From positions 84,114 through 148,113 of the forward strand of contig NZ_JAATOM010000017.1 of the NCBI RefSeq assembly GCF_019207085.1: 64,000 bases of DNA, given 5' to 3'. Of this stretch, positions 44,779 through 51,834 are shown in pieces (within the stretch, counting starts at the first letter, position 1; each line of letters starts with the position of its first letter). The notes under the pieces were generated by a model. The model saw only the letters and a program-made list of their open reading frames with translations, ran no database searches and had not been told where the DNA came from. The DNA is from Variovorax sp. dw_308 (GTDB lineage: Bacteria; Pseudomonadota; Gammaproteobacteria; Burkholderiales; Burkholderiaceae_C). Both the position numbers and the translations under genes were made by a program.

Positions 44779-45834
44779 ATGAACCTCTTGTGCGATGACG
44801 AACTGTTGATTCCCGCGGAAAGCTTCGAGCCCGGGGCCGGCGCGCTGCCGGACCAGCTCGCGCGATGGCGCGATTGCGTGGGCCCTGCGTTGGACGTCAG
44901 CGTGGACGCCGACCGCATGCCGCGCGACTGGAGCACCCGCACGACCGGCTGGAACCTCGGCGGCGTGATGGTCGTGCGCGGCCACTACGACCCGCAGACG
45001 CTCACGCGCCGCGCGAGCAGCGTGGTCGGCGACAAGCTAGACCACTACGTGCTGCACCTCAACCAGTCGCCGCACGCGATGCACCTCGATGCCAATGGCC
45101 GCCGCATCAGCGTCGGCCCCCGGCAACTGCTGGTGAGCGATTTCGCGCAGCCGCGCTCGGTGTCTTGCGAGGGCGACGTGCTGTCGGTCTTCATCCCACG
45201 CGCGTCGCTGGATGCGCTGATGCCGCGGCAGCTCGACTTGCACGGCGTGGCGCCGACCGGCGCCTGCAGCACCATCCTGGCCAGCCACTTGCAGTCGCTC
45301 TCCACGCTGCTGCCGCGCATCACGCGCAAGGAGGCGCCCGATGCCATGGTCGCGACGCTGCAGCTGCTGGCCGCCAGCCTCGCGCCCACGATCGACATGC
45401 TCGGCCTGGCGCGCCCGGCGGTCGAGGGCACGCTGATGCGCCAGATCCGCCAGTACATGGAAGACCACCTGGGCGAGGAAGACCTCGGCGCCGACAGCAT
45501 CTGCGGGCACTTCCGCATTTCGCGCTCCACGCTGTACCGGTTGTTCGAGGCCGAGGGCGGGGTGCTCAACTACCTGCAGGACAGAAGGCTGGTTCGCATC
45601 CACGGCCTGCTGGCCTCGCCGACGCAGCGCAGCTACCTGGGCCGCATCGCGGCCGACAACGGCTTCAAGAGCGCGACGCACTTCAGCCGCGCCTTCCGCG
45701 CCAAGTTCGGCTACAGCCCGCGCGAGACGCGCAGCGGGCAAGTTTGTTTGACGGGCGCGCGTGGCGTACAAGGCTCACCGGCGCTGGGCTCGACTTTCGG
45801 CCGCTGGCTCGCTTCCGCCCCCGCCACCGCCTGA
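44779..45834 (+). CDS. AraC-family transcriptional regulator (paralogue 3)
   Basis: A 351-residue regulator, clearly related to the pair at 33334 and 34562. Ligand domain: 'GDKLDHYVLHLNQSPHAMHL' and 'VGPRQLLVSDFAQPRSVSCE'. DNA-binding domain: 'ICGHFRISRSTLYRLFEAEG' and 'IAADNGFKSATHFSRAFRAK'. The ATG at 44779 with GGAG about 6 nt upstream is chosen; the frame is open back to a GTG at 44719, but that codon sits within the GntR operator. Divergent from a GntR regulator and likely controlled by it. Unlinked targets are possible, since no catabolic genes are adjacent. Confidence 0.9.
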   Translation: MNLLCDDELLIPAESFEPGAGALPDQLARWRDCVGPALDVSVDADRMPRDWSTRTTGWNLGGVMVVRGHYDPQTLTRRASSVVGDKLDHYVLHLNQSPHAMHLDANGRRISVGPRQLLVSDFAQPRSVSCEGDVLSVFIPRASLDALMPRQLDLHGVAPTGACSTILASHLQSLSTLLPRITRKEAPDAMVATLQLLAASLAPTIDMLGLARPAVEGTLMRQIRQYMEDHLGEEDLGADSICGHFRISRSTLYRLFEAEGGVLNYLQDRRLVRIHGLLASPTQRSYLGRIAADNGFKSATHFSRAFRAKFGYSPRETRSGQVCLTGARGVQGSPALGSTFGRWLASAPATA

Positions 45835-45899
45835 AGTGCCAGTGCGAGCGCAGCAACGCATGTTCGCTGGGCACTTCGCAGGCGCATCCGGGGCGGGCT

Positions 45900-46676
45900 T
45901 CAAGCCGGGCTGTGCGGCGCCGGTCGCAGCAATCCCGTTGCGGCCTTCGCGCCCAGCACCATCTCCGTCATCCAGCTCACCAGCAGCATCCCGTAGGCCT
46001 GGCGTGAAGCCTCTGACGACAGCGCATGGTCCGCGCCGGAAATGACCCGGTACGTGACCGAGCGCACCCGCTTGAAGGCGCTCAGGTAGTTCTCGATGAC
46101 CGGATGCGGAATCGTCTTGTCGATCTCCGACTCGACGATCAGCGCATCGCCCTTGAACGTCGAACAGGCGGCGAGCGCCCTGTTTTCGGCGGGCACGATG
46201 GTGGAGTGGCGGTAGATCATCAGGTCTTCCCGGCCGAGCTTGCCCTTGGGCGTGTCCCATTGCTCGTCGCGGTAGATCGCCGGCGCGCGCAAGGCCAGCC
46301 AGCGCACCGGTCGCAGCGCGCTCACGAGCGCCGCCAGATAGCCGCCGTAGCTGCTGCCGACGATGGCGATCGATTGCGGGTCCACCGCCGGGTGGCCCAC
46401 CAGCGTGTCGTAGCCGGCCAGGACGTCCTGCAGGTTATCTTCCCGCGTGACGGCCTCGCGCAGGTCGTGGTGCCGCGCGTGCCCGCGCAGGTCGATGGTC
46501 AGGCAGATGCAGCCGAGCGCTGCGATCTCGTGCGCGCGGGCCAGGTACTGCGCCTGGCTGCCGTCCCAGCCATGCACCAGCAGCACGCCGGGAATCGCCG
46601 CCGAGGGCGCGACCAGCGTGCCCGCGATGTGATGGCCGGCAACGGCGATGTCGATGGCGCTATGACGCGTGGGCAT
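45900..46676 (-). CDS. Alpha/beta-hydrolase
   Basis: A 258-residue alpha/beta-hydrolase. The nucleophile elbow is 'GSSYGG' (Ser in 'IAIVGSSYGGYLAAL'), the oxyanion region 'VLLVHGWDGSQAQYL', and the acid/His positions 'VESEIDKTIPHP' and 'SGADHALSSE'. The pattern resembles S9/BAAT-like or dienelactone-hydrolase-like enzymes; substrate unknown. Its ATG at 46676 lies within the end of the DUF3182 gene (17-nt overlap), so both belong to one operon and are probably coupled. Confidence 0.88.
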   Translation of the reverse strand: MPTRHSAIDIAVAGHHIAGTLVAPSAAIPGVLLVHGWDGSQAQYLARAHEIAALGCICLTIDLRGHARHHDLREAVTREDNLQDVLAGYDTLVGHPAVDPQSIAIVGSSYGGYLAALVSALRPVRWLALRAPAIYRDEQWDTPKGKLGREDLMIYRHSTIVPAENRALAACSTFKGDALIVESEIDKTIPHPVIENYLSAFKRVRSVTYRVISGADHALSSEASRQAYGMLLVSWMTEMVLGAKAATGLLRPAPHSPA

Positions 46677-47829
46677 CCGTCCTCATTTCGCTGACGACGG
46701 TGTACTTGACGAGTTCGCCAGCCACCTTGTCGTTCCCCCGAAAGTACACCGTTGCGCCCGGGGGCGCCTGCTGCGTGCCATGGACCTCGAAGCAGGAGGC
46801 CCAGACCTGGCGGCAGTCAGGTCGGTCGCGGAAGCTTTCGAGCCCGGCGATCTCCGCGCCGGTGGCTCCGCCTAAGCGCCATGACTGCTCCAGCACGCCG
46901 GAGCGCGGCTCGCCGCCGGGGGACAGGCCCTGGGCCACGTCGTAGTTGATGCGCGAGGCGTAGAAGCCGGGGAAGCACTCCTCGGCCGCCTCGTGGTAGG
47001 TGCGCGATTGCTCGATGGCGAGCCGGACGTTCGGCGCCAGGTCGAGCGCCAGCAGCGCATCGAAGCCGCCGCGCACCAGCGTCAGGTCGCTGCCGCCGTA
47101 GACCATGTGGCCGTGGTTGTTGCGGGTCATGCGCTGCACGCCGTGGTAGCTCGCCCGCAGCCCGGCCACCTGGACCTGGCCGACGCTCAGCGTGACCACC
47201 GGCTCGCCGAGGTTTTCCTCGATGACCACGCCATGCGTGCGCAATTCGTCCTCGCGCATCTGGCCGATGCAGTGTTCCAGCGCGGCGACGTTGCGCACCA
47301 CGGTCTGCCCCCTGCCGCCAGTGGCGCAGGCCGGCTTGACGCGCGCATTGCCGTGGTCCAGCACGCGCTTGCCGGCGATGAGTGCCTCGTCCTGCGAGAA
47401 CGCGCTGTAGCCGCGCAGCACGCTGCCGGCGACGCGCTTGGCGAAGGCGGGGTTCCAGCCTTTGGGCTTGGCGGCCGACTGGTAGACCAGCGGGTGCGTG
47501 ATCACCTTGGTGCCGACGAAGGGATGCGGCACCACGCCGCCGAAGAGATCGTGTTCGTCGGTGATGCCGAGCGCGTCGGCCGCATCGCCGGTGAGGGTGT
47601 CGCTGGGCACGAAGTACGTGGGCGCCTCGCAGGGCAGCGTGCGCTTGAATTCACCGCGGAAGCCCACGCCCCTGAGCATGGCCAGGCGCCGGGCGGCTTC
47701 GGCACGGGTGGCGTGCTCGTGGTCGCTGTCGAAGTGCCGGTGGTCGGCCGTCAGCGCGACGACGCAACCGGCCGGCAGCACGCTGGCCTGGACATCGGGC
47801 GGACTCTGCAGGGAGAAGAGGGCATGCAT
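46660..47829 (-). CDS. DUF3182 family protein (ATP-grasp-like)
   Basis: A 389-residue protein of the DUF3182 family. 'RVKPACATGGRGQTVVRNVA' and 'ELRTHGVVIEENLGEPVVTL' look like the Lys/Gly-rich loop and acidic motif of ATP-grasp enzymes, and 'SRTYHEAAEECFPGFYASRI' follows. On this basis a carboxylate-amine ligase-like activity is possible, but no reaction is known to me. The ATG at 47829 is the start of family similarity; further upstream the frame is non-coding. It overlaps the hydrolase gene downstream by 17 nt. Confidence 0.8.
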   Translation of the reverse strand: MHALFSLQSPPDVQASVLPAGCVVALTADHRHFDSDHEHATRAEAARRLAMLRGVGFRGEFKRTLPCEAPTYFVPSDTLTGDAADALGITDEHDLFGGVVPHPFVGTKVITHPLVYQSAAKPKGWNPAFAKRVAGSVLRGYSAFSQDEALIAGKRVLDHGNARVKPACATGGRGQTVVRNVAALEHCIGQMREDELRTHGVVIEENLGEPVVTLSVGQVQVAGLRASYHGVQRMTRNNHGHMVYGGSDLTLVRGGFDALLALDLAPNVRLAIEQSRTYHEAAEECFPGFYASRINYDVAQGLSPGGEPRSGVLEQSWRLGGATGAEIAGLESFRDRPDCRQVWASCFEVHGTQQAPPGATVYFRGNDKVAGELVKYTVVSEMRTDAHAS

Positions 47830-48120
47830 GGTGGGGCTCACGGTCAGAGGTTGTGGGCCGGCGTCGCATACTCCAGCCCCAAGGCCGGGTTGCGCCCGAC
47901 CCGCCCCACGAGGGGATCGAGTCGAGATGGCAGGCCACATCGACTCACGAGTTGCCGGGGCATGCGCGAGATCGTCGGTGGCGCAGTGTGGCAGGCCCAT
48001 CGGCGGCAGGCGAACGATTGCGCCGGCCAATACCTACACTGGCCCGAATGGTGGGCCGGATAATCCCCAAAATCCAGAAAATGTCTAAAATACAGACTTC
48101 GACATTCTCCGGAGAACACC

Positions 48121-48471
48121 TTGGCCCAAGCCCTGAGCTCCCGTCCTGAAGCGCTGGACCGCCTGGCGCGCAACATGCCGACCTTTACCGCCACCCATCT
48201 GGCCGGCGGCATGCAGAAAGTCACCAGCACGGTGATGGCCGAAGGCGCCGTCGTCATCACCCGGCACGACCAGCCCACCATGGTGCTGATGTCGGTCGAC
48301 CGTTACCTCAAGCTCGAACAGGCGGCCGAGCCCAATCTCGATGCGCTCACGCAAAAGTTCGACGACATGTTCACCCGCATGCAGGGCGCCGAGGTAGCCG
48401 AGGGCATGGCCGATGCCTTTGCGATGACACCGGCGGAACTTGGCAAGGCGGCGGTTCGCGCGGCGCGATAG
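48121..48471 (+). CDS. Phd/YefM-type antitoxin
   Basis: A 116-residue protein. The N-terminal Phd/YefM DNA-binding part reads 'MPTFTATHLAGGMQKVTSTV' and 'GAVVITRHDQPTMVLMSVDR'; the C-terminal half would be disordered until bound to toxin. The start is TTG at 48121, set by GGAG 6 nt upstream. It is followed 56 nt later by a zeta-toxin-like kinase gene, forming a toxin-antitoxin pair. 'TAAAATACAGACT' at about 48077 looks like the -10 region. Confidence 0.85.
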   Translation: MAQALSSRPEALDRLARNMPTFTATHLAGGMQKVTSTVMAEGAVVITRHDQPTMVLMSVDRYLKLEQAAEPNLDALTQKFDDMFTRMQGAEVAEGMADAFAMTPAELGKAAVRAAR

Positions 48472-48527
48472 GGCCGGCTCGTTGAAGAAGAAGTCCTGTC
48501 GGGTTCGCCGACAGGCGGGAGGATCGA

Positions 48528-49175
48528 GTGCCAGCAAACATCTTCGTCCTGGCCGGCGTCAACGGCGCCGGCAAGAGCAGCATCGGCGGCGCCGCGTTGC
48601 AGGCCCGCAAGGTTCCGTATTTCAATCCCGACCTGGCGGCGCGCGCGCTGCAGGACGCCAACTCCAATCTCTCCCTGGAAGCCGCCAACGGCCATGCATG
48701 GGAATACGGCCGCAAGGGCCTGGAGCGTGCGCTGAAGGAGGGCGGCAACTACGCCTTCGAAACCACGCTCGGCGCCAACACCATTCCCGACATGCTGCTG
48801 GCCGGCGCGCGGGCCGGGGCGCAGGTCCATGTCTGGTATGCGGGGCTGAATTCGCCGGAGCGGCACATCCAGCGCGTGAAGGACCGCGTCACGGCCGGCG
48901 GCCATGCCATCCCCGAGCACAAGATCCGCGAGCGCTATGTCAGCAGCCGCGCCAACCTGGTCAAGCTGATGCCGCACCTGGCCAGCCTGCGCGTCTACGA
49001 CAACAGCGCGGAGGGCGACCCCAAGGCCGGCAAGGCGCCCAAGCCGGTGCTGCTGCTGCACGTGGAGGCGGGGCGCATCGTGACGCATGTGGCGTTGAAG
49101 CAGGTGCCGCAATGGGCCAAGGCGATCCTGGCGGTGGCGTTCGAGCTCGACGCGGCCAGGGGGCCGCCGCATTGA
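48528..49175 (+). CDS. Zeta-toxin-like kinase
   Basis: A 215-residue P-loop protein. Walker A is 'LAGVNGAGKSSIGG' (Lys16), followed by 'VPYFNPDLAAR' (base Asp) and 'NYAFETTLGANTIPDMLLAG', with the Arg-rich 'LNSPERHIQRVKDRV' that binds phosphates. Zeta toxins phosphorylate UDP-N-acetylglucosamine and poison cell-wall synthesis; several family members are instead housekeeping-like. GTG start with GGGAGG about 5 nt upstream. Paired with a Phd/YefM antitoxin rather than the classical epsilon or PezA partner, an uncommon combination. Confidence 0.85.
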   Translation: MPANIFVLAGVNGAGKSSIGGAALQARKVPYFNPDLAARALQDANSNLSLEAANGHAWEYGRKGLERALKEGGNYAFETTLGANTIPDMLLAGARAGAQVHVWYAGLNSPERHIQRVKDRVTAGGHAIPEHKIRERYVSSRANLVKLMPHLASLRVYDNSAEGDPKAGKAPKPVLLLHVEAGRIVTHVALKQVPQWAKAILAVAFELDAARGPPH

Positions 49176-49272
49176 CGGCGCTGCGCATTCGACATCGAAG
49201 GGCTTGACCTTGCCATGGTGGCAAGGTTCAAACTTGCGACCACTCCATCAACCCCAACCACGTCGAACCCTC

Positions 49273-49776
49273 ATGAACTCGATTCGTTCAAGCGCAATCC
49301 TCGTGCTGGCCCTGCTTGCCAGCGGCAGCGGCTTTGCCAACGGCACGCACGAAGGAGGCCATGGCCACGTTGCCGAGGCCGATGCCGATGCCGAAGTCGG
49401 CAGGCCGGGCGTCGCCGCCAAGGCCACCCGCACGGTCAACGTCGACATGAAGGACACCATGCGCTTCACGCCCGCCGACATCAGCGTCCAGCAAAACGAG
49501 ACGGTTCGCTTCGTCGTCAAGAACTCGGGCGCGCTGAAACATGAACTGGTGTTCGGCACCGAGCAGGAACTCAAGGCGCACTACGAAGCCATGAAGAAGA
49601 ACCCCGGGATGGAACATGCCGACCCGAACATGGTGACGCTTGCGCCAGGCAAGAGCGGCGAGATCGTCTGGCAGTTCACCAAGGCCGGCAAGGTCGACTT
49701 CGCATGCCTCCAACCCGGTCACTACGACGCGGGGATGAAAGGGGCGGTGAACGTGACGAAGGGCCCCGCCAGGTAA
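49273..49776 (+). CDS. Periplasmic cupredoxin-domain protein
   Basis: A 167-residue protein with a signal peptide ('SAILVLALLASGSGFANGTH') and a His/Asp/Glu-rich spacer ('HEGGHGHVAEADADAEVG'). The cupredoxin fold is marked by 'DMKDTMRFTPADISVQQNET' and 'KNSGALKHELVFGTEQEL'; the C-terminal ligand loop is 'ACLQPGHYDAGMKG', giving Cys, His and Met together with the His of 'KHEL' (a type-1 Cu set). It probably carries or buffers copper in the periplasm. It is followed by convergent metal-associated small genes. Confidence 0.92.
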   Translation: MNSIRSSAILVLALLASGSGFANGTHEGGHGHVAEADADAEVGRPGVAAKATRTVNVDMKDTMRFTPADISVQQNETVRFVVKNSGALKHELVFGTEQELKAHYEAMKKNPGMEHADPNMVTLAPGKSGEIVWQFTKAGKVDFACLQPGHYDAGMKGAVNVTKGPAR

Positions 49777-49779
49777 GGT

Positions 49780-50442
49780 TCACTCGGCATGCCGGCGATG
49801 ACCGCCGCACAGTGCCGGAATAAAGCGGGGCGTCATCGCCGCGTAGCCTCGCCAGGCCTCTCCGAACTCGCGCGTCAATTCGCGCTCCTCGGAAATGGCG
49901 AGCCTGAGGTACATCGCAAGCAGCAGCGGGAGCCCCAACAGGGTGGGCAGCGTCGGCCAGTGAAGCAGCAAGCCGAGCATGATGAGCGCGAGTGCGACAT
50001 ATTGAGGATGCCGGATGCTGCGATACGGGCCCGTCGCCGCAACCCTGTCCCGCCGCTGCGCGAGATGCAGGACATGCCATGCCATCGCCAGGAGCACGAA
50101 GCCCGCAAGCACGGTGGCGAAGCTGAGGAAACGAAGCGCCCCCGTGTGCGGGTCGGGGTTGGAGTGGTTGCGCATCAACAGCGACCAGAAGTGGCGGGCC
50201 TCATGGCCGAACAGGTCGGCGTCCTCGACCCTGGCGGTGAGCCATCCGTGGAACAGAAGCATCGTGAGCGGATAGCCGTAGACCTCGGCAAACAGGGCCG
50301 CGATGAATGTGCTGTACGCGCCGAAGACCTTCCAGTCCCGCGACGTGGTCGGTTTGAAGAAGCTGTAGGCGAAACCGACGAACACGCATGTGTTCAGCAG
50401 GACCAGGCTCCACAGGCCATGGCCGTCGCCGACACCGTTCAC
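49780..50442 (-). CDS. Isoprenylcysteine carboxyl methyltransferase (ICMT)/PEMT-like membrane protein
   Basis: A ~220-residue membrane protein with the ICMT/PEMT motif near the C-terminus: 'VAATGPYRSIRHPQYVALAL' followed by 'EERELTREFGEAWRGYAAMT', where the 'R-H-P-x-Y' segment binds AdoMet. 4-5 membrane helices precede it ('TCVFVGFAYSFFKPTTSRDW'). The start is GTG at 50442, overlapping the DUF2933 stop by 4 nt (GTGA). Bacterial members methylate small or lipid substrates; several are found beside copper- or mercury-resistance genes. Convergent with the cupredoxin gene. Confidence 0.85.
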   Translation of the reverse strand: MNGVGDGHGLWSLVLLNTCVFVGFAYSFFKPTTSRDWKVFGAYSTFIAALFAEVYGYPLTMLLFHGWLTARVEDADLFGHEARHFWSLLMRNHSNPDPHTGALRFLSFATVLAGFVLLAMAWHVLHLAQRRDRVAATGPYRSIRHPQYVALALIMLGLLLHWPTLPTLLGLPLLLAMYLRLAISEERELTREFGEAWRGYAAMTPRFIPALCGGHRRHAE

Positions 50443-50672
50443 CGATCGTCTTCCGATGGGTAGGGATCGAGCCGGCTTCGGCGCCGCCGGTGGCTGGAGT
50501 GCATGACTTCGTGCATCAACGGACAGGCTACGGCAAGCAGGAACGGGAGCAGCCCGAACCGGCTTGCCCTGTCCTCCGTGTACAGGAAGAAAGCACCGGC
50601 AAGCACCCCGACCAGCAAAGTGGCCGCTCCGGATGAGCGCCAAAAGCCTGGATCGTCGTAGTGAACCTTCAT
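50439..50672 (-). CDS. DUF2933 family small membrane protein
   Basis: A 77-residue protein with two membrane helices ending in 'LLAVACPLMHEVMHSSHRRR', which is the DUF2933 signature (C-P-L-M-H followed by a His-rich tail). These proteins are commonly encoded beside copper-efflux genes. It overlaps the ICMT-like gene by 4 nt and is preceded by a 264-base gap. The metal-binding potential of the C/H/M residues supports a copper-handling neighbourhood (inference). Confidence 0.85.
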   Translation of the reverse strand: MKVHYDDPGFWRSSGAATLLVGVLAGAFFLYTEDRASRFGLLPFLLAVACPLMHEVMHSSHRRRRSRLDPYPSEDDR

Positions 50673-50936
50673 TGCAAAACCCCGGATGGAAAGGCGAAGT
50701 GCGATACGGAACGTCAGGCTTCGCCGCGTTGATCGCTCTCGTTGGATTCGATCTTCACCTCAACGAGTTCCGCACCGGAGTGCGGAGTTTTCGTCGGCAT
50801 GGATAAAAAGGACGGCTTGCGGTTCGCGTGCGCGGCGCTGCTGGTTCGCTTCGCGTTGCAACGAGAGGCGAGGGCGCGCAAAGCTGCCAAGCCCGGCCGT
50901 CTTCATGGCCGCCCGCCATGCGGCGTGAGCATGCAA

Positions 50937-51350
50937 TCACGTCGTCTGGCGGGGACTGTGATCTTCAGGTGGGAGGGAGGGCGGACGCATCAGCCCGTCG
51001 AGATACGGCCACGGCTTTCCAAGCTCATCGCGGCGAGCGGGTGGTACCGCAGGATGCGGACTGAAATCAACTGCCACGTCGCATTGAACTGCGATGGCGT
51101 TCAGGCATCCATCGAGGCTGACGTGCTGACTGGACTCGACGGAATGATCGGTTCCGATGGAGCCATCGTCGTGGTGATGATGGGGTGTCCCTTGCCAATG
51201 GAGCAGCGCATGCTGCGCTTCCGAGGGAACCCAAGGGGGAGCGGGGAGGTTGAAGACGGCGGCGAGGTGGCTGAATGCGAACGCGAGCAGCATTACGACG
51301 ACGAGGATTCGTCGTCCAGGTGACCACCGCATAGCCGGGCCAATTCGCAT
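50937..51350 (-). CDS. Hypothetical protein with signal/anchor and His-rich segment
   Basis: A 137-residue protein with an N-terminal hydrophobic stretch ('ILVVVMLLAFAFSHLAAVFN') and a His-rich segment 'GTPHHHHDDGSIGTDHSVES', likely exposed to the periplasm. Such His clusters chelate metal ions, fitting the neighbouring cupredoxin and DUF2933 genes. ATG choice is between 51350 and 51332. No known family recognised. The 264 bases between this gene and the DUF2933 gene hold no gene I can support. Confidence 0.7.
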   Translation of the reverse strand: MRIGPAMRWSPGRRILVVVMLLAFAFSHLAAVFNLPAPPWVPSEAQHALLHWQGTPHHHHDDGSIGTDHSVESSQHVSLDGCLNAIAVQCDVAVDFSPHPAVPPARRDELGKPWPYLDGLMRPPSLPPEDHSPRQTT

Positions 51351-51408
51351 CGAAAGTATCTTAGACCGACGCTCGATGAATGCAATCGCTCTTGTATTCA
51401 GCGTTGGT

Positions 51409-51834
51409 TCAGCTCGCGCGCCGACCCGGAAATGGCACCGGAGTATTCGGCCGGCGGGGCGGTTGCAGCCCTGCCTTCAGTGCCTGTGCCGCGGCGGCCT
51501 CGTCCAGCGCCGACAGATCGATGTAGGCGATCGGCGCCAGCAGGCCGGGTGGACGGCAATCGTCGACACGCACCGGGACGATGCGCTGGCCGAGGGCGAA
51601 CGCCGCCTGCCATTCCTCGTTGGTGAAGCGCGCGTCGAGCGAGTGGCGCGACAGGATCAACAGCATGCGCTCGCACTGTTGAAGCGCGGCGTGCATGCGC
51701 GCGACGAAGTTGTCGCCGGCCTCGAAGTCCCAGGCCTGCATGACAACGGACATGCCGAGCGCCTCGATCTGCTGGCTCACCCATTCGGCCCAGGCCTTGT
51801 CCGCCAGGTTGTAGCTGACGAAGTAGTGCTTCAT
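51409..51834 (-). CDS. Stand-alone TIR-domain protein
   Basis: A 141-residue TIR_2-type protein that is essentially a single TIR domain. It starts 'MKHYFVSYNLADKAWAEWVS' (box 1 with 'FVSYN'), continues 'WDFEAGDNFVARMHAALQQ' and 'ERMLLILSRHSLDARFTNEE', and keeps Glu in 'TNEEW' (the E directly before W), where bacterial TIR NADases carry their catalytic Glu. It ends with a basic, Pro/Arg-rich tail. The ATG at 51834 overlaps the stop of the TIR-NACHT gene by 4 nt (ATGA), so it is its translationally coupled partner. NAD+ cleavage or cyclic-ADP-ribose signalling is the expected activity (family knowledge; not demonstrated here). Confidence 0.88.
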   Translation of the reverse strand: MKHYFVSYNLADKAWAEWVSQQIEALGMSVVMQAWDFEAGDNFVARMHAALQQCERMLLILSRHSLDARFTNEEWQAAFALGQRIVPVRVDDCRPPGLLAPIAYIDLSALDEAAAAQALKAGLQPPRRPNTPVPFPGRRAS

